Shown in pieces: positions 1 to 10,650 of a DNA stretch of 64,000 nt (position 1 is its first letter; each line of letters opens with the position of its first letter). A program made the position numbers and the translations under genes. Under the pieces are notes generated by a model. The model saw only the letters and a program-made list of their open reading frames with translations, searched no databases and was not told the origin of the DNA. The DNA comes from Bacillota bacterium (GTDB lineage Bacteria; Bacillota; Clostridia; Caldicoprobacterales; Xylanivirgaceae): NCBI GenBank assembly GCA_023621995.1, contig JAMOAB010000068.1, positions 79,222 to 143,221 of the forward strand, read 5' to 3'.

Positions 1-640
1 TTGCATAAAATGGCACACTAGCCTCTCCTGCTACTGCCTTTGCCATCAAAGTCTTGCCTGTACCTGGAGGACCATAAAATATGACACCCCTCGGCAGCCT
101 TGCACCATATTTTGCATATTTATCAGGATTTTTTATAAAGTCTATTAATTCCTTTACACTTTCCTTAGCTTCCTCGTTACCTGCAATATCCTCAAAGGTT
201 ATATCTATCCTATTTACTTGATTAGCATTTACATTAGAAAACTTGTTAGAATCCTTCTGCATCTGATATTTAAAAGATTTCATGCGAAATAGGATTATAT
301 ACAAAAATATTGCTAGTATTGCTAAAGATCCTAAACTCCTAGTCAGCTGTAATCTACTATCTACCTCATCTACCATAACGCCTTGTATCAAGAGTTCCTC
401 TTTAAAACTATCCTTCCTTGGGTTATCTGTAATGAATGTATTTCCATCTTTATATGATACTCTTATTCTATGTGAGTCAGATAAGAACACCCTAAATACC
501 TTTCCGTTTTCAATGTCATCTAAAAATGTCTCATAGGTAATATAGCGTTCATTATTGAGTTTTATACGATAGATACTATATGCAGCTGCTAAGGTGATCA
601 ATATACACGATATTATTATAATAATCCTTCGTTTGTCCAT
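1..640 (-). CDS. ftsH: FtsH-like membrane AAA+ protease, N-terminal part (cut by window edge)
   Basis: The reverse strand is open from an ATG at 640 to the window edge, about 213 codons. The product starts MDKRR, followed by a hydrophobic segment at about residues 6-22. An extracytoplasmic domain of about 85 residues and a second membrane segment at about 108-126 come next. The AAA module begins with [14 protein letters not shown], and the Walker A motif GPPGTGKT lies near residue 192. This order is that of FtsH, the membrane-anchored ATP-dependent zinc protease. The protease HEXXH domain would lie outside the window, so a non-protease FtsH relative cannot be excluded. A GGAGAGGG Shine-Dalgarno precedes the start. 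It is divergent from the penicillin-binding protein gene. Confidence 0.85.
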   Translation of the reverse strand, partial: MDKRRIIIIISCILITLAAAYSIYRIKLNNERYITYETFLDDIENGKVFRVFLSDSHRIRVSYKDGNTFITDNPRKDSFKEELLIQGVMVDEVDSRLQLTRSLGSLAILAIFLYIILFRMKSFKYQMQKDSNKFSNVNANQVNRIDITFEDIAGNEEAKESVKELIDFIKNPDKYAKYGARLPRGVIFYGPPGTGKTLMAKAVAGEASVPFYA

Positions 641-825
641 TTTTCCCTCTCCTTAGCATAGAATTCCTTAATATATACCTGTATATACAATATATATTAG
701 ATTATAACCTATAGAACTTTCCTCGTCCATGGAAGTGTTTGGTACATCAAACTCCATGTTTATATTTTGCTCTTTTAGGCAATAATATCCATATTATATA
801 TAATAAATAAAATATGGAGGGTTCT

Positions 826-3171
826 ATGTTTCGTCGTATATCTTTAGTTGTATTTATATTACTTTTTATAAGTCTTTTATCATTTAGTATCTATGTAAGT
901 ATAGACATGAAAAATTGGGCAGAATTTGACCCTAATAAAATAGAACATCTAGTCCAGTCAACTGTCATATATGACAGCAATGACAATAAGCTTATAGATA
1001 TACATGGAGTTCAAAATAGGATAAATGTATCAATTTCCCAGGTACCTGATTATGTTAAAAATGCTTTTATTGCAGTTGAAGATATCAGATTTTATAAGCA
1101 CAAGGGTATTGACATAAGACGAATGTTTGGTGCTCTAATCCAAAATATAAGGTTAAAGAGCTATGCACAGGGAGCAAGTACAATAACTCAGCAAGTAGTA
1201 CGCAATAGCCACCTTACAATGAAGAAAACCATCAGTAGAAAGTTGCAGGAGATATACCTTGCATTGATTTTAGATAGGAATTATTCAAAGGATCAAATAT
1301 TACAGACCTATCTAAACATAATATACTTCGGAGGTGGTACATATGGTATTGAGACAGCCTCTAACACATATTTCAATAAATCTGCTAAAGATCTGACAAT
1401 TGCCGAAGCATGCCTTCTCGCAGGTATACCAAAAAATCCATCAAAATACTCCCCTTTCGCCGATAGAGAAGCCTCACTTAAGCGAAAAGATCTTATAATT
1501 GATCTAATGGTCAAATATGATTTTATATCAGAATCAGAAGGGATCGAAGCAAAAAATCAGCCTATAGAATTAAATGATAGAGAAAAGATAGCCAGCACCA
1601 ATGTTGAGTTTGGATATTTCATAGACAGAGTATTGGAAGAGGCAAAACAAATACTAGGTGTAGACGACAACAAGCTATATACAGATGGATATAGAATATA
1701 TACTACAATGGATAGAGAACTTCAGGAATTCTGCCAAAGAATATTAGATAATGATAGCTTTTTCCCCACAAGTCCCAACTCAAGCAGAAGACCTGAGGGT
1801 GCCCTTATATCCATTCAGCCATCCACAGGCAAAATAACTTGCCTCATAGGTGGAAGATCGTATCCTGAGGACCAGAGAAAAATACTAAATAGATCTGTTC
1901 ATTCTAGGAGGCAACCTGGATCTACTATAAAACCACTTATATCATTTGCACCAGCCCTGGAGTATTTTGGATATACGCCAGCTACAATAATAGACGATTC
2001 ACCCATAAATATAAATGGCTATTCGCCTTCCAATTTTGGTAACAAATATAGGGGGCCTGTCACCATGAGGGAGGGACTTGCCCTTTCGATCAATACAGTT
2101 GCTGTAAAGATCCTCCATGACATCAATGTATATAGTGGAATTTCCTTTGCTGAAAAATTAGGTATCACTTTTAGCCAGGAAGACCATAATAATTTAGCCA
2201 TAGCATTAGGAGGGTTTAGTGAAGGGGTAACGCCGCTGGAGTTAGCTCGAGCATATGCTACTCTTGCCGATGGAGGAATCTATAAAGATGTAGTAACAAT
2301 AAGACGTATTGAAGATAACAGGGGTATAGTTTTATATGAACATTCTCCTATAAAAAAGACTGTAGTTTCACAGGAGACTGCATTTTTAATAAATGATATG
2401 TTAAAATCCACAGTAACTTGGGGAACTGCTAGTATCCTTAAAGATATTGGTATACCAATAGCAGCAAAGACAGGAACAGCCCAATTACCAAGAATTCAAG
2501 AATTCGAGGATATAGATGGGGTAAAAGACGCATGGATAGTAGCCTATAATCCAGACTTAGTAATCTGTATATGGATGGGGTTCGACAGAACAAATAGGGA
2601 AGATTACATGCCAAGCAGTGCTGTAGGTGGAACCTATCCTGCTCGCATAGCACGAGAAGTATTGAAATTTGCATATAGGGATAAGGAAGCAAGTGATTTT
2701 ATTAAACCTTCGAAGATCCTAGAGGTAGAGTTAGATGCAAAATCACTCAAAGAACAGGGCAAATTACTTCTTGCCAATTCCCTCACCCCAACCGAATATA
2801 TATATAGGGAATTTTTCACTGCACAGACAGCACCAAAAAACACAACCGATTATTGGACGGTACCTAGTCCTCCAGAAGATTTTCGAATATATTCAGAGGG
2901 TTTAAGATCGCCTATGCTGACTTTTATCGCATCTTCACCTTTAGCAATATATAGTATATATCGTGTAGATAGAGATACAGGAGAACAGACCATAGTACAT
3001 GAGGTAAAAGCGTCTTCCAATCAACATGTAGTGTGGTTTGATGAGACGGCAGTGGCAGGAGGAAACTATAGATATTTCATCATTCCGTCTCATCCTGAGA
3101 TACTGATAGATAACAAACCAATCGAAGGGCAGATTTCTAAATTTATAGATATCGACCTCCCAAAAGAATAA
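826..3171 (+). CDS. Class A penicillin-binding protein (PBP1A type)
   Basis: A bifunctional peptidoglycan glycosyltransferase/transpeptidase anchored outside the membrane. A membrane anchor lies at residues 5-25. The GT51 domain follows, with EDIRFYKHKG (catalytic Glu near residue 85) and GASTITQQ. The transpeptidase domain carries STIK (nucleophile Ser366), SIN (421) and KTGTA (548). About 140 C-terminal residues after 640 resemble a fibronectin-like or other beta domain and are not needed for catalysis. I chose the ATG at 826 over the in-frame ATG at 814 because GGAGGG (816-821) sits just before 826. The full length of 781 aa fits the family. It is monocistronic, and its stop abuts the convergent TPR gene. 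Confidence 0.93.
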   Translation: MFRRISLVVFILLFISLLSFSIYVSIDMKNWAEFDPNKIEHLVQSTVIYDSNDNKLIDIHGVQNRINVSISQVPDYVKNAFIAVEDIRFYKHKGIDIRRMFGALIQNIRLKSYAQGASTITQQVVRNSHLTMKKTISRKLQEIYLALILDRNYSKDQILQTYLNIIYFGGGTYGIETASNTYFNKSAKDLTIAEACLLAGIPKNPSKYSPFADREASLKRKDLIIDLMVKYDFISESEGIEAKNQPIELNDREKIASTNVEFGYFIDRVLEEAKQILGVDDNKLYTDGYRIYTTMDRELQEFCQRILDNDSFFPTSPNSSRRPEGALISIQPSTGKITCLIGGRSYPEDQRKILNRSVHSRRQPGSTIKPLISFAPALEYFGYTPATIIDDSPININGYSPSNFGNKYRGPVTMREGLALSINTVAVKILHDINVYSGISFAEKLGITFSQEDHNNLAIALGGFSEGVTPLELARAYATLADGGIYKDVVTIRRIEDNRGIVLYEHSPIKKTVVSQETAFLINDMLKSTVTWGTASILKDIGIPIAAKTGTAQLPRIQEFEDIDGVKDAWIVAYNPDLVICIWMGFDRTNREDYMPSSAVGGTYPARIAREVLKFAYRDKEASDFIKPSKILEVELDAKSLKEQGKLLLANSLTPTEYIYREFFTAQTAPKNTTDYWTVPSPPEDFRIYSEGLRSPMLTFIASSPLAIYSIYRVDRDTGEQTIVHEVKASSNQHVVWFDETAVAGGNYRYFIIPSHPEILIDNKPIEGQISKFIDIDLPKE

Positions 3172-3861
3172 TTAATCCTTTAATCCATCAAGTTTTCTTT
3201 GAATATCTTCTTTGGAGATTACGTTTAAAGGGGTTATATCCTTTTCTAATGCCTTCAAGAGTTTCTCTCGGGCAAGCTCCTTATTACCTTCTTTGTCATA
3301 TATACAAGCTAAATAATAGAGGGTGCTGACTTGATCTGGTTTTATTTCCTCCGCCTTTAAAAAATATTTCTTCGCCTGATTTAATATCCCCATTTCATAA
3401 TAAGTTTGGGCAAGATTATCTAAGATGGCAGGATCTTCGTCATCATAATCTAGGGCCTCAAGATTATATTCTAACGCCCTATCCAGATCTCCCTTTTCAA
3501 TTAGCATATATCCTAATGTGCTATATATTCTAGTAGTAGTATATTTTGCCTGAACTTCCATAAGCATCTCTATGGCAGTATCAAGCTCACCTAGCTTCCA
3601 ATAGGCAATGGAGAGATTCATCTTTGCCATTGCCCGTATCCGTTCTTTCTGTGAGTAGTCAGTCAGGACACTACTAAATAAGTCTCGCGCAGCTTCAAAC
3701 TCACCTTTATTGAGAAGCAATACGCCATAGGCTAATTTGTATTTTGCCTTGCTCATGCCCGCTTCCATGCCCTTCTTATAATATTTCTCTGCTTTTTCAG
3801 TTTTTTTAGTACTATGGCTCCAATAACCTAAAAATCCATTTAAATTACCCTTTATGGACAT
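3172..3861 (-). CDS. TPR-repeat protein
   Basis: A soluble protein of 229 aa built almost wholly of tetratricopeptide-like helical repeats, with recurring patterns such as ALEYNLEALDYDDEDPAILDNLAQ. TPRs bind other proteins; the partner here is unknown. An upstream in-frame ATG at 3966 would give 264 aa. However, the extra 35 codons contain the intrinsic terminator of the upstream ATPase gene, and the ATG at 3861 has an AGGATGG site ahead of it, so I take the shorter form. It has no signal peptide. It lies immediately 3' of the calcium ATPase gene but is probably transcribed separately because of that terminator. Confidence 0.75.
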   Translation of the reverse strand: MSIKGNLNGFLGYWSHSTKKTEKAEKYYKKGMEAGMSKAKYKLAYGVLLLNKGEFEAARDLFSSVLTDYSQKERIRAMAKMNLSIAYWKLGELDTAIEMLMEVQAKYTTTRIYSTLGYMLIEKGDLDRALEYNLEALDYDDEDPAILDNLAQTYYEMGILNQAKKYFLKAEEIKPDQVSTLYYLACIYDKEGNKELAREKLLKALEKDITPLNVISKEDIQRKLDGLKD

Positions 3862-3896
3862 ATATCTTCCATCCTTTCTGCACCTTAATAGGCTAC

Positions 3897-3921
3897 AAAA
3901 AACGCTCATCATCCGATGAGC
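3897..3921 (-). terminator. Intrinsic terminator after the calcium ATPase gene
   Basis: On the minus strand, GCTCATC and GATGAGC form a 7-bp stem with a 4-base loop (3904-3921). A GTTTTTTG tract follows (3897-3903). It lies about 45 bases past the ATPase stop and inside the over-long reading of the TPR gene. Confidence 0.8.
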
Positions 3922-3967
3922 AAAATCCTTTAAGACTATATTAATCCATTTTATGCTTTTTATCAAG

Positions 3968-6610
3968 CTAGCTATCTAATCTAACTATACCTTTAGGATT
4001 GGTTGTAAAGCTACTGACCAGCATTTCGATGAACGAAAAGCCTATTGCAATCATCCAATCATTTGCCTCTAAAGGAAATGTCTTAAATATTTTAGATAAT
4101 CTAGGTGTATATATAACCATTAAGGTCAATAAAAGCGATAATAGGTTTGCAACTATTAAGTGAGGATTACGGAAAAAATCTATATCAAATACATTTTTTC
4201 TCTCGGACCTACTCTCGAATGAATATAAAAGTTCTGTGAGTATCATAGTGACAAAGGCTGTTGTCCGTGCCCTACCTACATCACCTGTCAAATTTAATAT
4301 AATAGAAAAAGCAGCTATTGCACTCAGACCTATTAGAGCACCAGAGAATAGTATATGAGTACCTAGACCATCTGCAAATATGCCTGTACCACTCTTACGA
4401 GGAGGTTCCATCATTATGTCATCCTCAGGTGGATCTACACTAAGGGCAAGGGCAGGAAATCCATCTGTAACCAAGTTTACCCAGAGGATTTGTATGGGAA
4501 CTAGGGGAAGCGGCATGGCAAAGACGGCAGCTATTGCCATCATAATCATCTCCCCTAGATTACAGGATAAAAGATATCTTATGGACTTCCTTATATTGTC
4601 GTATATAATCCTTCCCTCTTCTATTGCTGCCACAATTGTAGAAAAATTGTCATCTAAAAGTATCATGGAAGATGCTTCCTTAGCAACATCTGTTCCCGAC
4701 TTACCCATGGCAATACCTATATCCGCCTCTTTGAGCGCCGGCGCATCATTTACACCATCGCCAGTCATTGCCACTACATTCCCCCTTTGCTTATAGGCAC
4801 GAACAATTCGCAATTTGTGATTGGGGCTTACTCTGGCAAATACTGTGACGTTGTCTACCCTGCTTTTAAGTTCATCATCGCTCATTTTGTCTAGATCATC
4901 TCCTGTAAGGGCATCATCGGTATTTTTAAATATATTCAGTTCCTTTGCTATGGCAATTGCAGTATTTCTATGATCACCTGTTATCATAACTGGTCTTATG
5001 CCTGCTCTATGACAACTTTGTATGGCGTTGTATACCTCTGGCCTAGGAGGATCTATCATCCCTTGAAGACCTATAAATACAAGATTTTGCTCAATATTAC
5101 TATTAGACAGATTGTATGGAATATGATCTAATTTTTTATATGCAAAGGCTAGTACCCTTAAGGCCTCTCCTGCCATTTTTTCATTTGCACGTTGTATATT
5201 TCTCCTTTGCACATTATCAAAAGGTATAATCTGTCCGTCTTTTATTAATTTTGTACACTTATACATTATCTTGTCTGGAGCACCTTTTACAAATACCAAA
5301 TAGCCTTTTCCTCTTGTATCTTTGCATATTACGCTCATACATTTTCTCTCCGAATCAAATGGTAGCTCATGTACTCTCTTATACCGGTTAAGGCTATCTT
5401 CATATGCATCTCCTTTGATAGATGCTTCCAAAATTGCAACTTCCGTAGGGTCACCATATACATTCCCATCCCTTTTGCCTGCGTTGTTGCATAATGCACC
5501 AACTTTAAGTAACATTCTTAACGAGCTATTAGATTCTTTATCTATAACTTTTCCATTTATTTTAAATATACCTTCTTTTTCGTCCCAGTCCATTACATCT
5601 ATAATTTTTTCATCTGTATATATCTTTTTTACTGTCATCTTATTTTGGGTTAAAGTGCCTGTCTTATCTGTGCATATTATATTAGTGCTGCCTAGGGTTT
5701 CTACCGCTGTGAGCTTTCTTATAAGTGCATTTCGCTTTAGCATTCTCTGTACTCCCACTGCCAAAGAGACAGTTACTATGGCTGGCAATCCTTCAGGAAT
5801 TGCAGCAACGGCAAGGGATACACCTGCCAAAATCATATTATATATGGTCTCACCATGATATATTCCAGCTAAGGTAATAAGAGCACATATTATTAGACTA
5901 ATACCTACCAGTTCTTTACCAATCCGATCTAGTTTTTTTTGAAGAGGGGTAGGATTTCTCTCTATATCTTGTATTAGATTTGCTATATTCCCCATTTCAG
6001 TATCCATGCCCGTCCTTATTACCAGTGCACTAGCCCTACCCATAGTCATGGTGGTACCCATATATAAAGTATTCTTTGCAGGAGGAGTTTCTTTATTAAT
6101 AAGTTTCTCATCTATAGGCAATTTTTCCACAGGTATTGACTCACCACTTAGCATAGACTCATTTATTTGTACACTTACCCCTTTTAATAGTACACAATCT
6201 GCTGCAATCCTATCTCCTGCTTCTAATAGTAAAATATCTCCAGGTACCACTTCCTTGGCTGGAATTGTAAGCTCTCTGCCATCTCTTATGACATGTGCAC
6301 TGGGAGCTGATAGTTGTTTTAGTGCCTCTAGGGATTTTTCTGTTCTGTATTCCTGTATAAAACCTAATATACCATTCATAAGTATTATAATGCCAATCGT
6401 TATTGCATCTGCTATTTCGCCTATAAAAAGCGAAATGGATGTGGCAACTAAGAGCACCAATACTATAAAATCTTTAAATTGACTGAAAAACAGTCTAATT
6501 ATAGATGTACCTTCTTCACTTGTTATTTCATTTGGTCCATGCTTTTTTAAAAGTATCTCAGCTTCCCGTGTTGTAAGCCCGTAGGAAGTTTTACACTGTG
6601 TATTTATCAT
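3968..6610 (-). CDS. P-type Ca2+-transporting ATPase (P2 type)
   Basis: A full-length 880-aa cation pump of the SERCA/PMCA-like bacterial group. It has an N-terminal cation ATPase domain and the actuator motif LSGES. The phosphorylation site is DKTGTLTQNK, and the M4 ion-site motif is PEGLPAIV. The hinge motif is GDGVNDAPALKEADIGIAMG. Six C-terminal membrane helices include an NLVTDGFPALALS segment like M6 of calcium pumps. The family couples ATP hydrolysis to Ca2+ export. The exact ion is inferred from the PEGLPA motif, and Mn2+ is an alternative. GAAGGGAG precedes the ATG. A separate terminator follows. Confidence 0.92.
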   Translation of the reverse strand: MINTQCKTSYGLTTREAEILLKKHGPNEITSEEGTSIIRLFFSQFKDFIVLVLLVATSISLFIGEIADAITIGIIILMNGILGFIQEYRTEKSLEALKQLSAPSAHVIRDGRELTIPAKEVVPGDILLLEAGDRIAADCVLLKGVSVQINESMLSGESIPVEKLPIDEKLINKETPPAKNTLYMGTTMTMGRASALVIRTGMDTEMGNIANLIQDIERNPTPLQKKLDRIGKELVGISLIICALITLAGIYHGETIYNMILAGVSLAVAAIPEGLPAIVTVSLAVGVQRMLKRNALIRKLTAVETLGSTNIICTDKTGTLTQNKMTVKKIYTDEKIIDVMDWDEKEGIFKINGKVIDKESNSSLRMLLKVGALCNNAGKRDGNVYGDPTEVAILEASIKGDAYEDSLNRYKRVHELPFDSERKCMSVICKDTRGKGYLVFVKGAPDKIMYKCTKLIKDGQIIPFDNVQRRNIQRANEKMAGEALRVLAFAYKKLDHIPYNLSNSNIEQNLVFIGLQGMIDPPRPEVYNAIQSCHRAGIRPVMITGDHRNTAIAIAKELNIFKNTDDALTGDDLDKMSDDELKSRVDNVTVFARVSPNHKLRIVRAYKQRGNVVAMTGDGVNDAPALKEADIGIAMGKSGTDVAKEASSMILLDDNFSTIVAAIEEGRIIYDNIRKSIRYLLSCNLGEMIMMAIAAVFAMPLPLVPIQILWVNLVTDGFPALALSVDPPEDDIMMEPPRKSGTGIFADGLGTHILFSGALIGLSAIAAFSIILNLTGDVGRARTTAFVTMILTELLYSFESRSERKNVFDIDFFRNPHLIVANLLSLLLTLMVIYTPRLSKIFKTFPLEANDWMIAIGFSFIEMLVSSFTTNPKGIVRLDS

Positions 6611-6820
6611 ATATATGCTCCCTTCATAGAAATATATCTTTTTTATAAAGCATTAACCCTGTCATATACAATGTATATTAGGACATGCCGATAAATATGA
6701 AAGATATTATATTTCAAAAAAAGCGATTAGCTACATCCCAAACACTTGAAACTTATGCCTTGATATTATATAATAAATATTTGTTTGAACTTGACCAATT
6801 ATAGATGGTGGAGGATAGAT

Positions 6821-7912
6821 ATGAAACTAGGCATTGTTGGTTTACCAAATGTAGGTAAAAGTACATTATTTAACGCTATAACTAAGGCAGGAGCCCAAGC
6901 GGCAAATTACCCTTTTTGCACCATAGATCCTAATGTTGGCATAGTGTCTGTTCCTGATAAACGACTAGATGTTCTTGCTAACATGTACCATCCTGAGAAG
7001 ATTACCCCGGCTACAATAGAGTTTGTAGATATCGCAGGATTGGTTAAGGGTGCAAGTAAGGGTGAAGGGCTAGGAAATAAATTCTTAGCCAATATACGGG
7101 AAGTAGATGCCATAGTACATGTGGTAAGATGTTTTGAATCATCTGATATTGTGCATGTTGATGGAAGCGTCGATCCAATACGCGATGTTGAAACTATTAA
7201 TCTTGAACTTATATTTGCCGATATAGAAAGCATAGATAAGCAGATAGATAAGGCACAAAGGGCAGCAAAGAGTGGAAGAGCAGAAGATAAAAAGATACTG
7301 GCACTTCTGGAGAAAATAAAAGAAGACCTGGAGAAGGGTATACCTGTACGTAATATGAAGTTTAGTAAGGAAGAAGAGGAGTTTGTAAGGCAACTATTTC
7401 TCCTCACATTCAAACCTGTCATATATGTAGCAAATGTTTCAGAAGATGACATAGCCAATGATAATATTCCCTTTGTAGAAAAGTTAAAAGGGTATGTAAA
7501 GGAAGAAGATGCTAAGACAATAGTAATATGCGCAGGATTAGAAGAAGAAATTGCCCAACTCGATGACAGTGAAAAAGCGGTCTTCTTAGAAGAATTAGGT
7601 ATTGAAGAGTCAGGGTTAGATAAACTCGTAAGGGCTTGTTATGATCTTCTTGGTCTTATAAGCTATCTTACAGCTGGTTCTGATGAAGTTCGAGCATGGA
7701 CAATACAGAAGGGTACCAAAGCTCCACAGGCAGCAGGAAAGATCCATACTGACTTTGAGAGGGGCTTTATAAGGGCTGAAGTCGTTGCATTTGAAGATCT
7801 TATAGAGGCGGGATCTAGTGCAGCTGCAAGAGAAAAAGGGCTCATACGACTAGAGGGCAAGGATTATATAGTTCAAGATGGAGATGTAATATTATTTAGA
7901 TTTAATGTTTAA
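6821..7912 (+). CDS. ychF: Redox-regulated ATPase/GTPase YchF
   Basis: A universally conserved Obg-family P-loop protein that binds ATP in preference to GTP and associates with ribosomes. Seen here: the G1 motif GLPNVGKST at residues 6-14, the G3-like DIAGLVKGASKGEGLGN, an alpha-helical insert at about 130-200, and a C-terminal TGS-like domain ending KDYIVQDGDVILFRFNV. The length of 363 aa matches the family. The ATG at 6821 follows GGTGGAGGA; the longer in-frame start at 6785 has no site. It is a single-gene unit with its own terminator, convergent with pepF. Confidence 0.95.
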   Translation: MKLGIVGLPNVGKSTLFNAITKAGAQAANYPFCTIDPNVGIVSVPDKRLDVLANMYHPEKITPATIEFVDIAGLVKGASKGEGLGNKFLANIREVDAIVHVVRCFESSDIVHVDGSVDPIRDVETINLELIFADIESIDKQIDKAQRAAKSGRAEDKKILALLEKIKEDLEKGIPVRNMKFSKEEEEFVRQLFLLTFKPVIYVANVSEDDIANDNIPFVEKLKGYVKEEDAKTIVICAGLEEEIAQLDDSEKAVFLEELGIEESGLDKLVRACYDLLGLISYLTAGSDEVRAWTIQKGTKAPQAAGKIHTDFERGFIRAEVVAFEDLIEAGSSAAAREKGLIRLEGKDYIVQDGDVILFRFNV

Positions 7913-7927
7913 CCTTAAATCTAAATA

Positions 7928-7973
7928 AAGCTGTATACGATAGATATAGATATAGATCGCATACAGCTTTTTT
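7928..7973. terminator. Bidirectional terminator between ychF and pepF
   Basis: AAGCTGTAT (from 7929) pairs with ATACAGCTT near 7961-7969 around an AT-rich loop. A T run follows on the plus strand, and a shorter T-rich stretch (CTTTATTT) on the minus strand. It serves two convergent genes. Confidence 0.75.
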
Positions 7974-7980
7974 CATATCT

Positions 7981-9753
7981 TTAGATGAGAGAGTCAAGCT
8001 CATCTACTAATTTTGAAAATATATTGAGAGCTTCGGCTATTGGCTTGGGCGTCGATACATCCACTCCTGCCTTTTTTAGTTGATTCACAGGGTAATCAGA
8101 TCCTCCGCTGGATAAAAATTCGATATAGCGCTCCACAGCACCTTTTTTCCCATCTAATATCGCCTTGGCAAGTGCCGATGCTGCAGAAAATCCTATGGCA
8201 TATTTATATACATAGAAGGACCTATAGAAATGAGGTATTCGTGCCCACTCCATCTCTATCTCCCTATCTATAACTATATTATCGCCAAAATATTTTTTAT
8301 TAAGTTCATAGTATATACTGCATAGATCCTGACAAGTAAGGGGAATACCTTCTATTGTCTTATTGTGAACTATGCGCTCAAATTCAGCAAACATGGTCTG
8401 CCTATAGACAGTACCTTTAAAACCCTCTAAATAGTGGTTTATAATATACGCCCTAGATGTCTTATCCCCTATGGTATCTAGGAGATAATGGGTGAGAAGT
8501 ATTTCGTTTAATGTAGATGCTACCTCTGCTACAAATATTCTATAGCTAGCTAGAGGATATGGCTGGTTTTTATTCGAATGATAGGTATGCATTGCATGCC
8601 CCATCTCATGTGCAAGAGTAAATACGCTATCTAGATTGTCTTGATAGTTCATAAGTACATAGGGATGGGCATCATAACAGCCCCACGAATAGGCACCACT
8701 AGTTTTTCCAACGTTTTCATATACATCAATCCAACCGGATTCAAACCCTTTCTTTAATATCTCTATATATTCTTTGCCTAGAGGCTCTAATGCCTTTGCT
8801 ACTATATCTTTAGCCTCATCATAAGGAATCTTCATATCCACATCCTCTACAAAGGGAACATATATGTCGTACATATGGAGTTCCCCTATATCTAATGCCC
8901 GTTTTCTTAGGTCTATATATCTATACATGGGCTCTAGATTGTCCTCTACTGTATTTATTAAGTTGTCGTATACTTCAACTGCCACATTATCTCCTGATAG
9001 TGCCGCTTCGAGGCTTGAATTATATTTTCTAGTCCTCGTTATAAATGCATCTTTTTTGAGGTTATATATAAAAGTAGCAGCCAAAGTATTCTTCTGCTTG
9101 GCATATGTATCATATAATGCCTTGAAGGCATCTTTTCTCACCCGTCTATCTTTGCTTTCTAAAAATGAGATGTATCTACCTTTGGTGAGTTCAACTTCTT
9201 CTCCTTCTTCATTCTTTATATGTGGGAATTTTATGTCGGCATCATTTATCATGGAAAAGATTTGCGCCGGCGCATCACATACCTCCCCTGCCATGGCAAG
9301 TATCTGTTCTTCCTCAGGTGAGAGCACATGATCTTTTTCCCTAAGTATAAATCCACTGTCTTCCTTGGCCCATTTCTTAAGCATATCTTCATCTATTGTA
9401 AGTATCTCTGGCACTAGATAGGAAGATGCACTTGCAAATTCTATTAGTAGTGACTGTGCCCTATCGCTAAGGGCCTGATATTTAGAATTTGAGTTGTCCT
9501 CATCCCTTCGCATTCTGGCATAGATATATAACCTCTCAAGGATGCGCTGGGTGTCATGATAGTGATTGATTGCCTCTAAAAACTCACTTCCACCTAGGCC
9601 AAGTTTCCCTCGATAGTCCTCTATCTTTGATATTGAAGACTTTGCCGCCTTAAAGTCCTCTTCCCACCTATCTTCTGTAGGGTATATATCCTCTAATCTC
9701 CACTTAAATCTATCATCTATTTCATCTCTTTTAGGTAATATGTTCTTTGACAA
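7981..9753 (-). CDS. pepF: Oligoendopeptidase F (M3 metallopeptidase)
   Basis: A cytoplasmic zinc oligopeptidase of the M3B family that trims peptides of roughly 7-17 residues. The HEXXH zinc site is seen in AHEMGHAMH, with the third ligand Glu in VAEVASTLNE downstream. The N-terminal helical domain (ERLYIYARMRRDED) is typical of the family, and 590 aa is near the usual length of about 600. The start is TTG at 9753 with the GGAGAGGAG site rather far upstream (about 13 bases), so the exact start is less certain than the identity. It is a single gene, convergent with ychF. Confidence 0.93.
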   Translation of the reverse strand: MSKNILPKRDEIDDRFKWRLEDIYPTEDRWEEDFKAAKSSISKIEDYRGKLGLGGSEFLEAINHYHDTQRILERLYIYARMRRDEDNSNSKYQALSDRAQSLLIEFASASSYLVPEILTIDEDMLKKWAKEDSGFILREKDHVLSPEEEQILAMAGEVCDAPAQIFSMINDADIKFPHIKNEEGEEVELTKGRYISFLESKDRRVRKDAFKALYDTYAKQKNTLAATFIYNLKKDAFITRTRKYNSSLEAALSGDNVAVEVYDNLINTVEDNLEPMYRYIDLRKRALDIGELHMYDIYVPFVEDVDMKIPYDEAKDIVAKALEPLGKEYIEILKKGFESGWIDVYENVGKTSGAYSWGCYDAHPYVLMNYQDNLDSVFTLAHEMGHAMHTYHSNKNQPYPLASYRIFVAEVASTLNEILLTHYLLDTIGDKTSRAYIINHYLEGFKGTVYRQTMFAEFERIVHNKTIEGIPLTCQDLCSIYYELNKKYFGDNIVIDREIEMEWARIPHFYRSFYVYKYAIGFSAASALAKAILDGKKGAVERYIEFLSSGGSDYPVNQLKKAGVDVSTPKPIAEALNIFSKLVDELDSLI

Positions 9754-9889
9754 TGTGACATCTATCTCCTCTCCTGCTTGAATTTTACTATGTCTTATTA
9801 TACCATATTTTCTCTATTATTAGCTCCTTTTCTCCCTTCATATGTCTAAGAACTTTAGAAGTCCATCTATACAGCTATTGGTCTATCTA

Positions 9890-10456
9890 CTATGGTATAT
9901 ATTGCTCTGCTATAAATACTATCTTGTCATCTTCTATTGAGAAATGCCATAACTTGCTTTTATAGTCATGCTTCTTAAAGTAGGACTTTAAATCTACCAA
10001 AGGGACACGGTATTGTGTAGCTGAGCCGGCCAGGAACCATATTGGGCAATCAACATCTAATTTATATTCCTGTATATCATTATTTGCATCTTCAATACGA
10101 AATCCATTGGGCTCCTTTTGATCTAATATCCATTCAATTTCATCTACCTTAATCGTATCCTTTCCAACTTTTCGGATATACCCCATGATAGTGTTTTCCA
10201 TGTCTTCAATTGTAAATTCTTCACCTTTAATCTTAAATTCATTCTCTTCTGCGAAATTTAATATTTTACTAGGGCGCCAATCAGTATGAAAATCATCTGA
10301 GTATTTTTCCAGAAACTCTGCTGTCATATTATCAAGCTGAGAACCTGTCTTATCGTTAGAATCTTTCGACGGCTGTTGGCAAGCCATCAATGAGGAAGCT
10401 AGAATAGATACGATTATCAATAAAATTATACTTGTGCACTTGTTATTGCTCATCAT
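9890..10456 (-). CDS. Putative lipoprotein, unknown function
   Basis: A 188-aa product with an N-terminal hydrophobic stretch and lipobox LMAC (Cys near residue 26), so predicted to be lipid-anchored outside the membrane. The mature part is acidic/basic mixed with one internal Cys (VDCPIWF). It shows no domain I recognise. Two consecutive ATGs (10456 and 10453) follow an AAGGGG site. It lies at the left end of the secreted-protein region and points away from the leader and exported gene at 10.65-11.3 kb. Confidence 0.7.
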   Translation of the reverse strand: MMSNNKCTSIILLIIVSILASSLMACQQPSKDSNDKTGSQLDNMTAEFLEKYSDDFHTDWRPSKILNFAEENEFKIKGEEFTIEDMENTIMGYIRKVGKDTIKVDEIEWILDQKEPNGFRIEDANNDIQEYKLDVDCPIWFLAGSATQYRVPLVDLKSYFKKHDYKSKLWHFSIEDDKIVFIAEQYIP

Positions 10457-10650
10457 TTATAACCCCTTTCCTAAATATAAATGCCTAGATATCTTTTTCA
10501 TGAAAATCACATTCATTTCTCTATGCTAAAAGCACAGCATTTAGTAGTATATATTATAACTTTTCATTGCATTGCAAGAATTATGTGTAGGTAATCTGAT
10601 GTTATACAAATATATCACTTCTCTAGTCGATAATAGCTGGCAGAATGACA

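Noticed and set aside
3861..3966. A 35-codon N-terminal extension of the TPR gene
   Set aside because: The stretch contains the terminator of the upstream ATPase gene, and the ATG at 3861 has a good Shine-Dalgarno.
5322..5858. Long frames on the strand opposite the calcium ATPase gene (also 4380-4796 and 6006-6482)
   Set aside because: They are shadows of a gene with clear P-type ATPase motifs and show low-complexity serine/leucine translations.
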